From NCBI RefSeq assembly GCF_001655615.1, contig NZ_CP011567.1, forward strand, positions 4,411,001-4,475,000: a stretch of DNA of 64,000 nucleotides. Direction: 5' to 3'. Shown here piece by piece: positions 39,288-50,638 of the stretch (its first letter is position 1; the number at the start of each line of letters is the position of its first letter). This DNA is from Pseudomonas sp. GR 6-02. GTDB lineage: Bacteria; Pseudomonadota; Gammaproteobacteria; Pseudomonadales; Pseudomonadaceae. Both the position numbers and the translations under genes were made by a program. The notes under the pieces were generated by a model. That model did no database searches. It saw only the letters and a list, made by a program, of their open reading frames with translations, and had not been told where the DNA came from.

Positions 39288-40988
39288 TCAGGCTATTTGA
39301 TCGAGTGCCTGCCATTGCGACGGGGCGACAAACCCCGCCACCCAGGCCGGCACCTCGGAGGGTGGCATCGGACGGGCGATGAAATAGCCTTGAGCGACTT
39401 CGCACCCCAGCCGCAACAACAACTCACCGTGCTCAAGGCTTTCCAGCCCCTCGGCAATCACCTGCCGACCGAATGCGCGGGCCAGGCCAATCACCGCCGT
39501 GGTCAGGGCCAGATCATCCCGATCATTCAGAATGTCACGCACAAATGATTTGTCGATCTTGATAGTCTGGGTGCGTAAACGCTTGAGATAACTCAGGGAC
39601 GAATAACCGGTGCCGAAATCCCCCAGGGAAAACTGCACCCCCAACGCCTGACAGGCCTGCAAACAGGCGCTGACATGCTGGATATTCTCGATCGCCACCG
39701 ACTCGACGATTTCCAGGTCGAGCATCCGCGGGGCAACCTGAGCATGCCGAGCGAGTACCTGTCTGAGCCGGTCGACGAAATCCGCGCGCTGAAAATGTCG
39801 CGCCGCGATGTTGATACTGATCGGCCAGCCCTGCCCCACTTGCTGCCAGCGGTGCAACTGCGCCAGCACCTGGTCCATCACCCATTCGCCGATATCGATG
39901 ATCAGGTCGGTATCCTCTACCAGCGGCAAAAACTCCCGGGGCGGCACCATGCCGTTTTGCGGGTGCTGCCAACGCAACAAGGCCTCGAAACCGACGACCT
40001 CGCCACGACGCATGTTCACCTTGGGCTGAAAGTGCAGGCGAAATTCACCGGCGACCAGCGCCTGACGCACCCGCTCGACGGTCTGGTGCGTGGCCTTGAC
40101 CTCTTGATCCCGGGACACATCGAACAGATGAAAGCGGTTTCGCCCGCGCTGCTTGGCCACATACATTGCCTGGTCGGCGTGGCGCAGCAGGGTTTCGGCA
40201 TCTTCGTTGTCGTGGGGAAACAGGGTGACGCCGATACTGGCAAACACATTGATGTCCTTGCCGTGCAATGTGTAAGGCGCCGAGATCGCCCCCAGCACGC
40301 GACTCAACGCCGCGCGCAATTCCGGCAGATCACGCACGTAACGCAACACCAGCACGAACTCGTCACCGGCCAATCGCGCCACCACATCTTCGCCGCGCAC
40401 AATGTCACGCAGACGCTTGGCCACTTCCACCAGCAACATATCGCCACTGGCGTGACCGTAGCCGTCGTTGACCGCTTTGAACCCGTCGAGGTCAAGCATG
40501 CACACTGCCAGCGGAATGTTTTCCTGCCGGGAAAACTCCAGCGCCTGATCCAGCAAATCCGACAGGAACGCGCGATTGGGCAGCCCGGTCAGCACGTCAT
40601 GCCCGACCCGCCATTGCAGGGATTGCAGCAATTGGCGTTTTTCGCTGATGTCGAAACGAATCGACAGGTATCGGTCAACGAGCCCGGTGGTGTCGTCGAG
40701 CACCGGCACCATTGTGCTGTCGACCCAATACAACCTGCCATCCTTGGCGCGATTACAGATTTCGCCCTTCCAGACATTGCCCAGAGCAATGGTGCGCCAC
40801 ATGGCAGCGAAGAAATCGGCGGAATGCAGGCCGGAGTTCAGCAGGCGATGGTTTTGCCCCAGCAATTCCTCGCGGCTGTAGCCGGACACGACGCAGAATT
40901 GATCGTTGACGTAAGTAATCCGGCCGTTGAGATCAGTCTCGGAAAAAATTGCGGCGGCATCCACGGCCCTGCGGTATTTCTCATCCAT
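39288..40988 (-). CDS. PAS-GGDEF-EAL protein (c-di-GMP turnover or sensing)
   Basis: Cytosolic signalling protein of 566 aa with no membrane segment. A PAS domain spans about 5-118 (ITYVNDQFCVVSGYSREELL, NRAKDGRLYWVDST). The GGDEF domain spans 125-290: its signature reads AGDEF instead of GGDEF near 205, and an inhibitory-site RGED stands five residues before. The EAL domain spans 305-555, with GFEALLRWQHP intact near 338, but the usual DDFGTGYS loop reads GDFGTGYS near 456, losing a metal-binding Asp. Cyclase activity is possible; phosphodiesterase activity is doubtful. It stands alone. The 408 bases upstream to the Xre gene contain promoter-like palindromes (GTGAGGCTCAC at 40991) but no gene. 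Confidence 0.88.
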   Translation of the reverse strand: MDEKYRRAVDAAAIFSETDLNGRITYVNDQFCVVSGYSREELLGQNHRLLNSGLHSADFFAAMWRTIALGNVWKGEICNRAKDGRLYWVDSTMVPVLDDTTGLVDRYLSIRFDISEKRQLLQSLQWRVGHDVLTGLPNRAFLSDLLDQALEFSRQENIPLAVCMLDLDGFKAVNDGYGHASGDMLLVEVAKRLRDIVRGEDVVARLAGDEFVLVLRYVRDLPELRAALSRVLGAISAPYTLHGKDINVFASIGVTLFPHDNEDAETLLRHADQAMYVAKQRGRNRFHLFDVSRDQEVKATHQTVERVRQALVAGEFRLHFQPKVNMRRGEVVGFEALLRWQHPQNGMVPPREFLPLVEDTDLIIDIGEWVMDQVLAQLHRWQQVGQGWPISINIAARHFQRADFVDRLRQVLARHAQVAPRMLDLEIVESVAIENIQHVSACLQACQALGVQFSLGDFGTGYSSLSYLKRLRTQTIKIDKSFVRDILNDRDDLALTTAVIGLARAFGRQVIAEGLESLEHGELLLRLGCEVAQGYFIARPMPPSEVPAWVAGFVAPSQWQALDQIA

Positions 40989-41396
40989 GAGTGAGGCTCA
41001 CTGTCGCTAGCGGAGGTACCGCTCGACCAGTGCAGGATGCCCGGAAGAGATGTTTTGAGACGTACAGCGCAGAGACACGTTATCACTCCATGAACAGCAT
41101 TTGATGGCCCCTGGACCGCCGAAGATCAACTAGTCTCGGGCAAGGTAGCAACACCGACTCTGGTAACATTTCGCGAGGGTTTCAGACCGCCAACGACTTC
41201 TCTGCACACCCGGCAAGGGAAGACAATGCTGGCTGTTTCATATCGCCTAAACTTCAGACAGCAGATCACCAAAACCCCCTCCGAAGCGGCGATTCTACGA
41301 AATGCATCACATTTTGCAAAGCAAGGTGATGGATCATGCAGTTGCCTAATGCAAAAATCTATCGTTAAGTTCTTGATTCTAAATGGGAATTGAGCG

Positions 41397-41711
41397 ATGC
41401 AAATTTCAAGTTTGGGTCCAGCCATCCGACGCTACCGCAAGGTCGCAGGGCTTACTCAGGCTGAACTCGGCGAAAAAACCGGTTTTGACCCCAAAACCAT
41501 CAGCCGCTTCGAAACTGGCACCTATACCCCCAGCGTGGAAGCATTGTTCCTGCTTGCCGACGTGCTGGGTGTGAAGCTGAAAGCCTTTTTCGCAGATCTA
41601 GGCGACGAGGATGAACAGCGAGCGTACCTGTTCAACGTCATACACAAAGCCACCCCGAAGGATCTGGGAAAGCTGATCGCAGCGGTTGACCAGGCCTTGT
41701 CCAAGCCTTGA
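41397..41711 (+). CDS. Xre-family helix-turn-helix regulator
   Basis: DNA-binding protein of 104 aa. The helix-turn-helix lies at about 8-62: IRRYRKVAGLTQAELGEKTG then KTISRFETGTYTPSVEAL, the classic HTH_3 pattern. The C-terminal 40 residues (LGDEDEQRAYLFNVIHKATP) may form a dimerisation region. No partner gene is adjacent, so a toxin-antitoxin or restriction role is not supported. Its target is unknown. A strong terminator follows at once. Confidence 0.82.
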   Translation: MQISSLGPAIRRYRKVAGLTQAELGEKTGFDPKTISRFETGTYTPSVEALFLLADVLGVKLKAFFADLGDEDEQRAYLFNVIHKATPKDLGKLIAAVDQALSKP

Positions 41712-41725
41712 TGCTAACAAATAAA

Positions 41726-41771
41726 AAAAGGAGGCCGACCTGTCGAACGCGACAGATCGGCCTCCTTTTAT
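41726..41771. terminator. Large bidirectional terminator after the Xre gene
   Basis: AAAAGGAGGCCGA and TCGGCCTCCTTTT pair, with a 2x2 mismatch and then TGTCG/CGACA around AACG, giving an unusually long hairpin with A and T flanks. Confidence 0.88.
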
Positions 41772-41855
41772 ATATCCCGCTGTTTCATTCGGAAACGACG
41801 AAAAGCCGCCCTGGATGAGCTCCATGGCAGGGAAAGAAAAACAGTATTTTTAGAT

Positions 41856-41881
41856 AGAAAACACGAGAGAGGGTTCGTGTT
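41856..41881 (-). terminator. Terminator of ffs
   Basis: On the minus strand AACACGA and TCGTGTT form a stem around ACCCTCTC and are followed by TTCT. It lies 11 bases after the end of the 4.5S RNA. Confidence 0.75.
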
Positions 41882-41891
41882 GCGTTATGGA

Positions 41892-42000
41892 GGCAACCCC
41901 ACCAGCCACACCCCGGCACACAATGTTCCCGCTGTGGCTGCTTCCTTCCGGATCTGACCAGGTTCACGGGTAATCGTTGCGGGGGGACCGATGGGGTCAC
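41892..42000 (-). ncRNA. ffs: 4.5S signal recognition particle RNA
   Basis: RNA component of the bacterial signal recognition particle, which binds Ffh and targets nascent membrane proteins. On the minus strand the conserved domain IV reads CCTGGTCAGATCCGGAAGGA then AGCAGCC, with the GGAA tetraloop and the symmetric and asymmetric internal loops of the Ffh site. The outer arms GTGACCCCA and TGGTGGGGTTGCC pair to give the long hairpin. Ends are set by this pairing and are accurate to a few bases. Flanking CGTTATGG and CCATAACG (41883-41890 and 42000-42007) extend the helix in the precursor. Confidence 0.93.
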
Positions 42001-42033
42001 CATAACGACGCTCACCTGACGGCGAGCCGCGCC

Positions 42034-42061
42034 ATTGTACCTATCTGAGACGAAGTTACAA
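42034..42061 (-). promoter_or_regulatory. Sigma-70 promoter of ffs
   Basis: On the minus strand TTGTAA (-35) and TACAAT (-10) are separated by 16 bases. Transcription should begin about 25 bases before the mature 4.5S RNA. Confidence 0.7.
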
Positions 42062-42114
42062 CCGTTCGGGCAGATTAAAAAACATGAGCCGCTTCAAGGA
42101 CATGCGCCGGCCTT

Positions 42115-42148
42115 CAAAAGATCGCGACCAGGCCGCGGTCTTTTGATC
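42115..42148. repeat. GATCTTTTG-type inverted repeat
   Basis: CAAAAGATCGCGACC and the opposing CGCGGTCTTTTGATC form an imperfect hairpin directly after the metallopeptidase stop. It may be its terminator and resembles the repeat at 15996. Confidence 0.55.
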
Positions 42149-43312
42149 CTATTGCACCAACACTTCATCCGCCCGGCCGCCCTCTTGCTGGATCACCAGG
42201 TGAATGAAGTGCAGCCTGGCGATCACCGCCGGCGGCAAGACGAACGGATAGAAGTCCGGCTGGCCCATACTGCGTGACAACTCGTTGAGCATGCCGGCCA
42301 GTTCGATCCACGCGTTGACGAACGACAGGAACGCCGGCCCGCCGGGATGTTGCGGGTCGAACAGCGTACTGGGTGGAAACGGCTGATAGTCGAACTCCAT
42401 TTCCTGGGCACTCATGCCAAAACCCAGGGCGGTGTCCACCGCATCCATCATGTGCAGGTAGTGAGCCCAGGTTTCCGCCCAGTCTTCCCAAGGGTGCATG
42501 GTGGCGTAGGCGCTGACGTAATGTTGCTGCCAGTCGAGCGGCGCACCTTGTTGATAATGCTGCTCAAGAGCCTCGGCGTAGCTGGCACGCTCGTCGCCGA
42601 ACAGGCCGCGGAACGGTTCCAGCCAGGCACTGTTGGCGATCAGTCGGTCCCAGTAGTAATGCCCTGTCTCGTGCCGAAAGTGACCGAGCAGCGTGCGATA
42701 GGGTTCGTGCATCTGCACGCGAACCTGCTCGCGGTGGGCGTCGTCGGCTTCTTTGATATCGAGGGTGATCAGGCCGTTGGCGTGCCCGGTGGTCGGCGGC
42801 TTGCCTTCGAGGTCGATACCGATGAAATCGAAGGCCAGACCAGCCCCTTCGTCCACCGTTTTGGGAATGACCTGCAAGCCCAGGCTGAGCAACTGCGCCA
42901 CCAGGCGACGCTTGGCGGTTTCCACTTTGCGCCAGCGTTCGTGATTCTCGGGAATCGACAGGTCGGGGATGGTGCGATTCAGGCTACAGGCGATGCACAA
43001 CCCATCGTGATGATTGGCCGGCAATAACCAGTTGCACGCAGCCGGGGAATCGAGATTGGCGCAACGGCGGAAAATACCGGCGTCAGGGTCGGCATCGAGC
43101 AACCAGGTATCCGCTTGCGGGCCGGGTTGCAGCGATGACAAGCGACTTTGCTGCGGCTGATAGCCCAGTGCCGCCGAACAGGCCAGGCACTGGCTGTTGC
43201 GAAAGAACAGCGACTGCCCGCAGCGACAATGCCAGACCTTGCTGTTGCGCGAACGCTCACCCATGAAGGGCGCGGCGATGCGTGAACTGAGCTGTTCGAA
43301 GAAGCGGTACAT
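42149..43312 (-). CDS. Putative zinc-binding metallopeptidase (COG4307 type)
   Basis: Cytosolic protein of 387 aa with no signal peptide. The N-terminus has a zinc-ribbon-like segment, CRCGQSLFFRNSQCLAC near 29-45, and a second Cys group in CANLDSPAACNWLLP and CIACSLNRT. The centre carries the gluzincin-like motif HFRHETGHYYWD (HETGH near 216), with downstream acidic residues in GDERASYAEALEQHY as possible third ligand. This matches a bacterial family of putative zinc metallopeptidases whose substrates are unknown to me. It is flanked by ffs and a REP pair, and is probably transcribed alone. Confidence 0.8.
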   Translation of the reverse strand: MYRFFEQLSSRIAAPFMGERSRNSKVWHCRCGQSLFFRNSQCLACSAALGYQPQQSRLSSLQPGPQADTWLLDADPDAGIFRRCANLDSPAACNWLLPANHHDGLCIACSLNRTIPDLSIPENHERWRKVETAKRRLVAQLLSLGLQVIPKTVDEGAGLAFDFIGIDLEGKPPTTGHANGLITLDIKEADDAHREQVRVQMHEPYRTLLGHFRHETGHYYWDRLIANSAWLEPFRGLFGDERASYAEALEQHYQQGAPLDWQQHYVSAYATMHPWEDWAETWAHYLHMMDAVDTALGFGMSAQEMEFDYQPFPPSTLFDPQHPGGPAFLSFVNAWIELAGMLNELSRSMGQPDFYPFVLPPAVIARLHFIHLVIQQEGGRADEVLVQ

Positions 43313-43360
43313 GGCGATCTCTCTTTGGGGACTGCCAAGACTAGATCATTGCTCAGACAT

Positions 43361-43464
43361 GATCGTTCCCACGCTCTGCGTGGGAATGCCGCCCCGGACG
43401 CTCCGCGTCCGCTGTGACGCAGAGCGTCACGGGATGCGTTACCACGCAGAGCGTGGGAACGATC
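43361..43464 (+). repeat. REP doublet (family B), copy 1
   Basis: GATCGTTCCCACGCTCTGCG on the left is matched by CGCAGAGCGTGGGAACGATC on the right, with a GC-rich internal hairpin (GACGCTCCGCGTC, GACGCAGAGCGTC). It fills the gap between the metallopeptidase and ligA. Confidence 0.87.
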
Positions 43465-43466
43465 AG

Positions 43467-45863
<2,397 letters not shown>

Positions 45864-45900
45864 TCAATCTTTTAAATACGGTAGCGCAAAGCTGTGGACA

Positions 45901-46016
45901 CTGTGGCGAGGGAGCTTGCTCCCGCTCGGCGGCGAAGCCGTCGTAAATCCAGTGAATGCGGTGTATCTGGATGGGGCTGCTTCGCGGCCCAGCGGGAGCA
46001 AGCTCCCTCGCCACAG
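45901..46016 (+). repeat. REP doublet (family A), copy 4, between zipA and ligA
   Basis: CTGTGGCGAGGGAGCTTGCT on the left faces AGCAAGCTCCCTCGCCACAG on the right, across about 75 bases. It lies inside the conserved smc-zipA-ligA group. Confidence 0.87.
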
Positions 46017-46037
46017 AAGCCTGCCCCAGTCATTCGT

Positions 46038-46889
46038 TTAGCGCTTCTGGGTCAATGCGCGGCGTTCGAACTCGACGATGCGCTGACGGTAGTGCTCAAT
46101 CGTCTGGGCGGTCAGCACGCTGCGCTGGTCGTCCTTCAGTTCGCCGTTCAGCTCCTGGGACAGCTTGCGTGCCGCCGCCACCATCACGTCGAAGGCTTGC
46201 TTCGGATGACGCGGGCCTGGCAGACCGAGGAAGAAGCTCACCGCCGGGGTGCTGAAGTGGTCGATATCATCCAGATCGAAAACGCCCGGCTTGACCGCGT
46301 TGGCCATCGAGAACAGCACTTCGCCGTTACCGGCCATGCTTTCGTGGCGGTGGAAAATGTCCATCTCGCCGAAACGCAGACCGCTTTCCAGAATGTTCTG
46401 CAACAGCGCCGGGCCCTTGAAGCCGGCCGGGTCGCGGCAGATCACACTGATCACCAGCACTTCTTCGGCTTGTGGCTGATCTTTTTCAGGTGAGCTGGCG
46501 GACTTGCGGTCATCCGGGAAATCGTTGTCACGGCTGCTGAAGCTCGGGCCACCGTCCAGGTCCAGGCTGAGGTTCATATCGCCTTGCGACGGCTCGCCAT
46601 GGCCACGCTTGCCGCGCTTGGAACCCGATTCGCGCGGTTCACGGGCAGGCATGCTCACCGACGGCAAGTCGTGCTCGTCCAGTTGCGGTTCTTTCTGGGT
46701 GTCCAGCACGCGGGGCGGGCCCAACAGCTCGGCGCTGGTGTCCTCGTCCGGCAGGTTGGACAGACTTCGGTCAAGACGGAATTTCAGTTTTCCCTTGCCG
46801 CCGCGCATGCGACGCCAGCCATCGAAAAGAATACCGGCAATGACAATAATGCCGATGACGATCAGCCACTCGCGCAGACCGATTTCCAT
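46038..46889 (-). CDS. zipA: Cell division protein ZipA
   Basis: Divisome protein of 283 aa that tethers FtsZ to the inner membrane. A short N-terminal periplasmic tip and single helix ([18 protein letters not shown]) are followed by basic and Pro/Ser/Asp-rich linker (about 30-140). The C-terminal FtsZ-binding domain (residues 142-275) begins [20 protein letters not shown]. This is the type Ib topology of ZipA. It is downstream of smc with a 258-base gap that should contain its own promoter; I see no further gene there. Confidence 0.92.
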   Translation of the reverse strand: MEIGLREWLIVIGIIVIAGILFDGWRRMRGGKGKLKFRLDRSLSNLPDEDTSAELLGPPRVLDTQKEPQLDEHDLPSVSMPAREPRESGSKRGKRGHGEPSQGDMNLSLDLDGGPSFSSRDNDFPDDRKSASSPEKDQPQAEEVLVISVICRDPAGFKGPALLQNILESGLRFGEMDIFHRHESMAGNGEVLFSMANAVKPGVFDLDDIDHFSTPAVSFFLGLPGPRHPKQAFDVMVAAARKLSQELNGELKDDQRSVLTAQTIEHYRQRIVEFERRALTQKR

Positions 46890-47147
46890 GTAATCCCGTG
46901 CCTCTATAAAAAATGCTGAAAAATAAGGGGTTTACATTGTGTAAACCGCTTTAAAACGTGGCGCCAACTCTATGTTCTGACAGGCGTTTTGCCCACGTAT
47001 ACGAAAAATTGACATTAAACTAGCACGACCAAAGATAACTTTACACCGTCTGTCACAATGGCTTGCGCGAATATGTCGATTGGCCAGCAAGTCAAGCCAG
47101 GTAAAAAAGCCCTACAGCTTAAAATTACCTGTCCTACATGCAATGAC

Positions 47148-50100
47148 TCAGGCGTCCACCATGGCCATCGCCTCCTCCACATCCACTGCCACCAGACGCG
47201 AGCAACCCGGTTCATGCATCGTCACCCCCATCAATTGATCGGCCATTTCCATGGCGATCTTGTTGTGGGTGATATAGATGAACTGCACCGTCTGCGACAT
47301 CTCTTTGACCAGCCGTGCGTAGCGTCCAACGTTAGCGTCATCCAATGGCGCGTCAACTTCATCGAGCATGCAGAACGGCGCCGGATTCAACTTGAAGATG
47401 GCAAATACCAGGGCCAATGCGGTCAGGGCTTTTTCGCCACCGGAGAGCAAATGGATGGTGCTGTTCTTCTTTCCTGGCGGCCGCGCCATGATCGTTACCC
47501 CTGTATCGAGTAGATCTTCGCCCGTCAGTTCCAAATAGGCGCTGCCTCCACCGAAAACTTTTGGGAAAAGGGCCTGTAAACCGCCATTGATCTGATCAAA
47601 GGTATCTTTGAAGCGGTTTCGGGTTTCCTTGTCGATCTTGCGAATCACGTTCTCGAGAGTGTCCAGTGCTTCCACCAGATCGTCGTTCTGGGCATCCAGA
47701 TAACGTTTACGCTCGGATTGTTGCTGGTATTCGTCGATGGCCGCGAGGTTGATCGCGCCGAGGCGCTGAATCCGCGCGGCAATACGCTCGAGTTCTTCTT
47801 CGGCGTCTTTCTCGCTGGCCCCGGCCACCAGTGTGGCGAGCACGCCATTGAGATCGTAGCCATCTTCGAGCAATTGATCCTGCAAGGTCTTGCGCCGCAC
47901 CGTCAACGCTTGCCATTCCATGCGTTGCTGTTCAAGCTGGCTGCGAATCAACTGGGATTGCTGCTCGGCCTGAGTCCGGCGCTTTTCAGCATCGCGCAGT
48001 TCACGGTCGGCGTCTTCCATGGCGATTTGCGCGGTCTTGAGCTCTTCGTCGACGGTCATGCGTTTGTCGAGCAACTCTTCGAGCTTCAGCCGCAGCTCTT
48101 CCAGCGGTGCCTCGCCCTCTTCCAGATTGAGGCTCAGCTGTTCGCGCTTCTCGGTCAGGCGCTCTGCCTGCATTTCCAGCCGCTCAAGGGCCTGACGGGT
48201 GGAATCGTGTTGCGCCTTCAACGACCCCAGGCGCACCGCCAATTGATGCGCATGGTCCTTGTGCTGCCGGGCTTCCTGGCGCACCCGGTCGAGGCGTTCG
48301 CGCAGGCTGTCGCGCTGGGCCAGCAGCAACTCGCGCTGCTCGGTATCCACCGCCATGCTGTCGAGGGCTTCCTGCAATTGCAGGCGCGCTTCGCCGATGT
48401 TTTCGTGTTCCAGGGCGCGCTGCTCGCCGAGCTCGGTGAGTTCTTCATCGAGACGGCTGCGGCGCAGGGTCAACTGTTCGACCTTGGCTTTACCAGCCGA
48501 CAACTGGGCTTTCAATTCGCCCTGCTGACGCGCTTCGTCTTGCAGCAGACGGCGCAAATGTTCGCGGCCGTTTTCCTGCTGACGCTGTTGCGCCCTGAGA
48601 TTCTGAAGTTGGGTTTCCAGAGTTTCAACCGTGGCTTCGCGTTCTTCACGCTCCAGGCCCAGCCGTTGGATTTCCTGGCCACGGGCGAGTACGCCGCTTT
48701 CTGCCTCGCTAGCCCGACGTACGCGTAAAAAGTGCCTGCCAACCCAGTAGCCGTCGCGGCTGATCAGGCTTTGGCCGGCAGCCAATTGCCCGCGCAAGGC
48801 CAAGGCCTGTTCAAGGCTGTCGACCGGTTTGACCTGCCCCAGCCAAGGCGACAGGTCGATCTGCGCCTCGACCTTGTCGAGCAAACTGCCGGGCATGCGC
48901 ACGCCATCGCTGGCCGGGCTGAGCAGGCGCAGATCGCCTTGGGCGAACCCGGCCAGATCGAAATCACCGAAGTCGTCCACCAGCACTGCTTGCAGGTCGG
49001 CACCGAGTACGGTTTCCACCGCCAGCTCCCACCCGGCCTCAACCTTCAGACCTTCGGCCAGACGCGGACGATCCGCCAGGTGCTGTTCGCGCAGCCATTC
49101 GGCGGTGCCGGTGCCCGGATCGAGCGCGGCTTGCTGCAAGGCTTCCAGCGAGGCCAGCCGACCGTTGAGCCGCTGCAAATCACCTTGGGCTTGCTGCTGC
49201 GCCGACAACGCTTGCTGCAACTCCTGACGCAGTTGCTCAAGACGTTCGACTTGCGCCTCTTCACTGGCCTGCAAGTCTTCCAGCGTCGCCTCGGACGCGG
49301 CCAACTGCTCGCTGAGCTCCATGATCGCCGCGTCTTCCGGGTCCGCCGAAAGCAGCGCGCGCTCTTCGGCCAGACGCTTCTGACGATCGGCCAATCGCTC
49401 CATGCTGGTTTCCAGCTGCTGGATCCGCGACTGCTGAACTTCAGCCTGGCGACGCGGCTCGGCGGCGGTGAGGTTGAAGGTGTCCCACTGCTCCTGCCAG
49501 CCATGCATGGTGGTTTCGGATTCTTCCAGTGCGGCGGCGGCCTCTTCGGCGGCGGCGCTGGTGACTTCCTGTTCCGGCGTGAGCATGTCCAGCTCTTCAC
49601 CCAGGGTCAGCAGCAAGGTGCGATCGTGGCCCAGGTGAGACTCGGTTTCCAGCCGCGCGCGCTCGGCTTCTTTCAGGTCATCCTGCAATTGACGCAAGCG
49701 CTGCTGACCGTGCTGGATGCTCTGCTCGACCCGAGCGATGTCGCCGCCGACCGAATAGAAGCGCCCCTGCACCAGATTGAAGCGCTCGGACAGGTCGTGA
49801 TGCCCGTCACGCAGGCGTTCAATGGCCGCGTCGGCATTGCGCTGCTCGGCCACCAGAGCTTCGAAGGTGATTTCCTGGGTGCCGATGATCGCTTCGCGCT
49901 GGCCGACCTGCTCGTTCAGCGCCTGCCAGCGCAGGGCTGACAACTGGGCCTTGAGCTGACGCTCTTCGCCCTTGTATTCCTGATACTTCTTGGCGGCCTC
50001 GGCCTGGCGGTGCAAGCGTTCAAGCTGACGCTCGAGCTCTTCGCGCAGGTCGGTCAGGCGGGCCAGGTTTTCGTGGGTGCGGCGGATGCGGTTTTCGGTT

Positions 50101-50636
50101 TCGCGTCGACGCTCCTTGTACTTGGAGATGCCCGCCGCTTCTTCGATAAAGTTGCGCAGGTCTTCCGGCTTGGCTTCGATCAGCTTGGAGATCATCCCCT
50201 GCTCGATGATCGAATAGCTGCGCGGGCCGAGACCGGTGCCGAGGAAAATGTCAGTGATGTCACGACGACGGCATTTGGCGCCGTTGAGGAAATAACTGTT
50301 CTGGCTGTCGCGGGTCACTTTGCGGCGGATGGAAATTTCCGCGTAGGCGGCGTATTCGCCGATCAAGGTGCCATCGGAGTTATCGAACACCAGCTCGATG
50401 CTCGCCTGGCTCACCGGTTTACGGCTGGTGGAGCCGTTGAAGATGACGTCGGTCATCGACTCGCCGCGCAAGTTCTTGGCCGAGCTCTCGCCCATCACCC
50501 AACGCACGGCGTCGATGATGTTCGACTTGCCACAGCCATTGGGACCGACCACCGCCGCCATGTTACTGGGGAAGTTCACCGTGGTCGGGTCGACGAAGGA
50601 TTTGAACCCCGCCAGTTTGATGCACTTGAGCCGCAC
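47148..50636 (-). CDS. smc: Chromosome partition protein SMC
   Basis: Condensin ATPase of 1162 aa that loads on DNA and organises the chromosome. The N-terminal Walker A is VGPNGCGKSNIIDAVRWVMG near 32. Two long coiled coils (about 170-500 and 670-1010) flank a hinge near 510-650 (EVTSAAAEEAAAALEE precedes; RVRRASEAESGVLARGQEI follows). The C-terminal head has signature LLSGGEKALTALAL and Walker B FCMLDEVDAPLDD. The start is a GTG at 50636 (giving MRLKCIKLAGFKSF), two bases after the stop of the upstream gntR, implying translational coupling. An upstream in-frame extension lies inside gntR and was rejected. Confidence 0.95.
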   Translation of the reverse strand: MRLKCIKLAGFKSFVDPTTVNFPSNMAAVVGPNGCGKSNIIDAVRWVMGESSAKNLRGESMTDVIFNGSTSRKPVSQASIELVFDNSDGTLIGEYAAYAEISIRRKVTRDSQNSYFLNGAKCRRRDITDIFLGTGLGPRSYSIIEQGMISKLIEAKPEDLRNFIEEAAGISKYKERRRETENRIRRTHENLARLTDLREELERQLERLHRQAEAAKKYQEYKGEERQLKAQLSALRWQALNEQVGQREAIIGTQEITFEALVAEQRNADAAIERLRDGHHDLSERFNLVQGRFYSVGGDIARVEQSIQHGQQRLRQLQDDLKEAERARLETESHLGHDRTLLLTLGEELDMLTPEQEVTSAAAEEAAAALEESETTMHGWQEQWDTFNLTAAEPRRQAEVQQSRIQQLETSMERLADRQKRLAEERALLSADPEDAAIMELSEQLAASEATLEDLQASEEAQVERLEQLRQELQQALSAQQQAQGDLQRLNGRLASLEALQQAALDPGTGTAEWLREQHLADRPRLAEGLKVEAGWELAVETVLGADLQAVLVDDFGDFDLAGFAQGDLRLLSPASDGVRMPGSLLDKVEAQIDLSPWLGQVKPVDSLEQALALRGQLAAGQSLISRDGYWVGRHFLRVRRASEAESGVLARGQEIQRLGLEREEREATVETLETQLQNLRAQQRQQENGREHLRRLLQDEARQQGELKAQLSAGKAKVEQLTLRRSRLDEELTELGEQRALEHENIGEARLQLQEALDSMAVDTEQRELLLAQRDSLRERLDRVRQEARQHKDHAHQLAVRLGSLKAQHDSTRQALERLEMQAERLTEKREQLSLNLEEGEAPLEELRLKLEELLDKRMTVDEELKTAQIAMEDADRELRDAEKRRTQAEQQSQLIRSQLEQQRMEWQALTVRRKTLQDQLLEDGYDLNGVLATLVAGASEKDAEEELERIAARIQRLGAINLAAIDEYQQQSERKRYLDAQNDDLVEALDTLENVIRKIDKETRNRFKDTFDQINGGLQALFPKVFGGGSAYLELTGEDLLDTGVTIMARPPGKKNSTIHLLSGGEKALTALALVFAIFKLNPAPFCMLDEVDAPLDDANVGRYARLVKEMSQTVQFIYITHNKIAMEMADQLMGVTMHEPGCSRLVAVDVEEAMAMVDA

Positions 50637-50638
50637 GC

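Noticed and set aside
41126..41425. 99-codon reading frame on the minus strand between the GGDEF-EAL and Xre genes
   Set aside because: No recognisable domain, no ribosome-binding site, and it overlaps the Xre start; the composition looks like non-coding sequence.
41397..41711. Antitoxin of a toxin-antitoxin pair
   Set aside because: The Xre protein has no adjacent small toxin gene; the flanks are a terminator and ffs.
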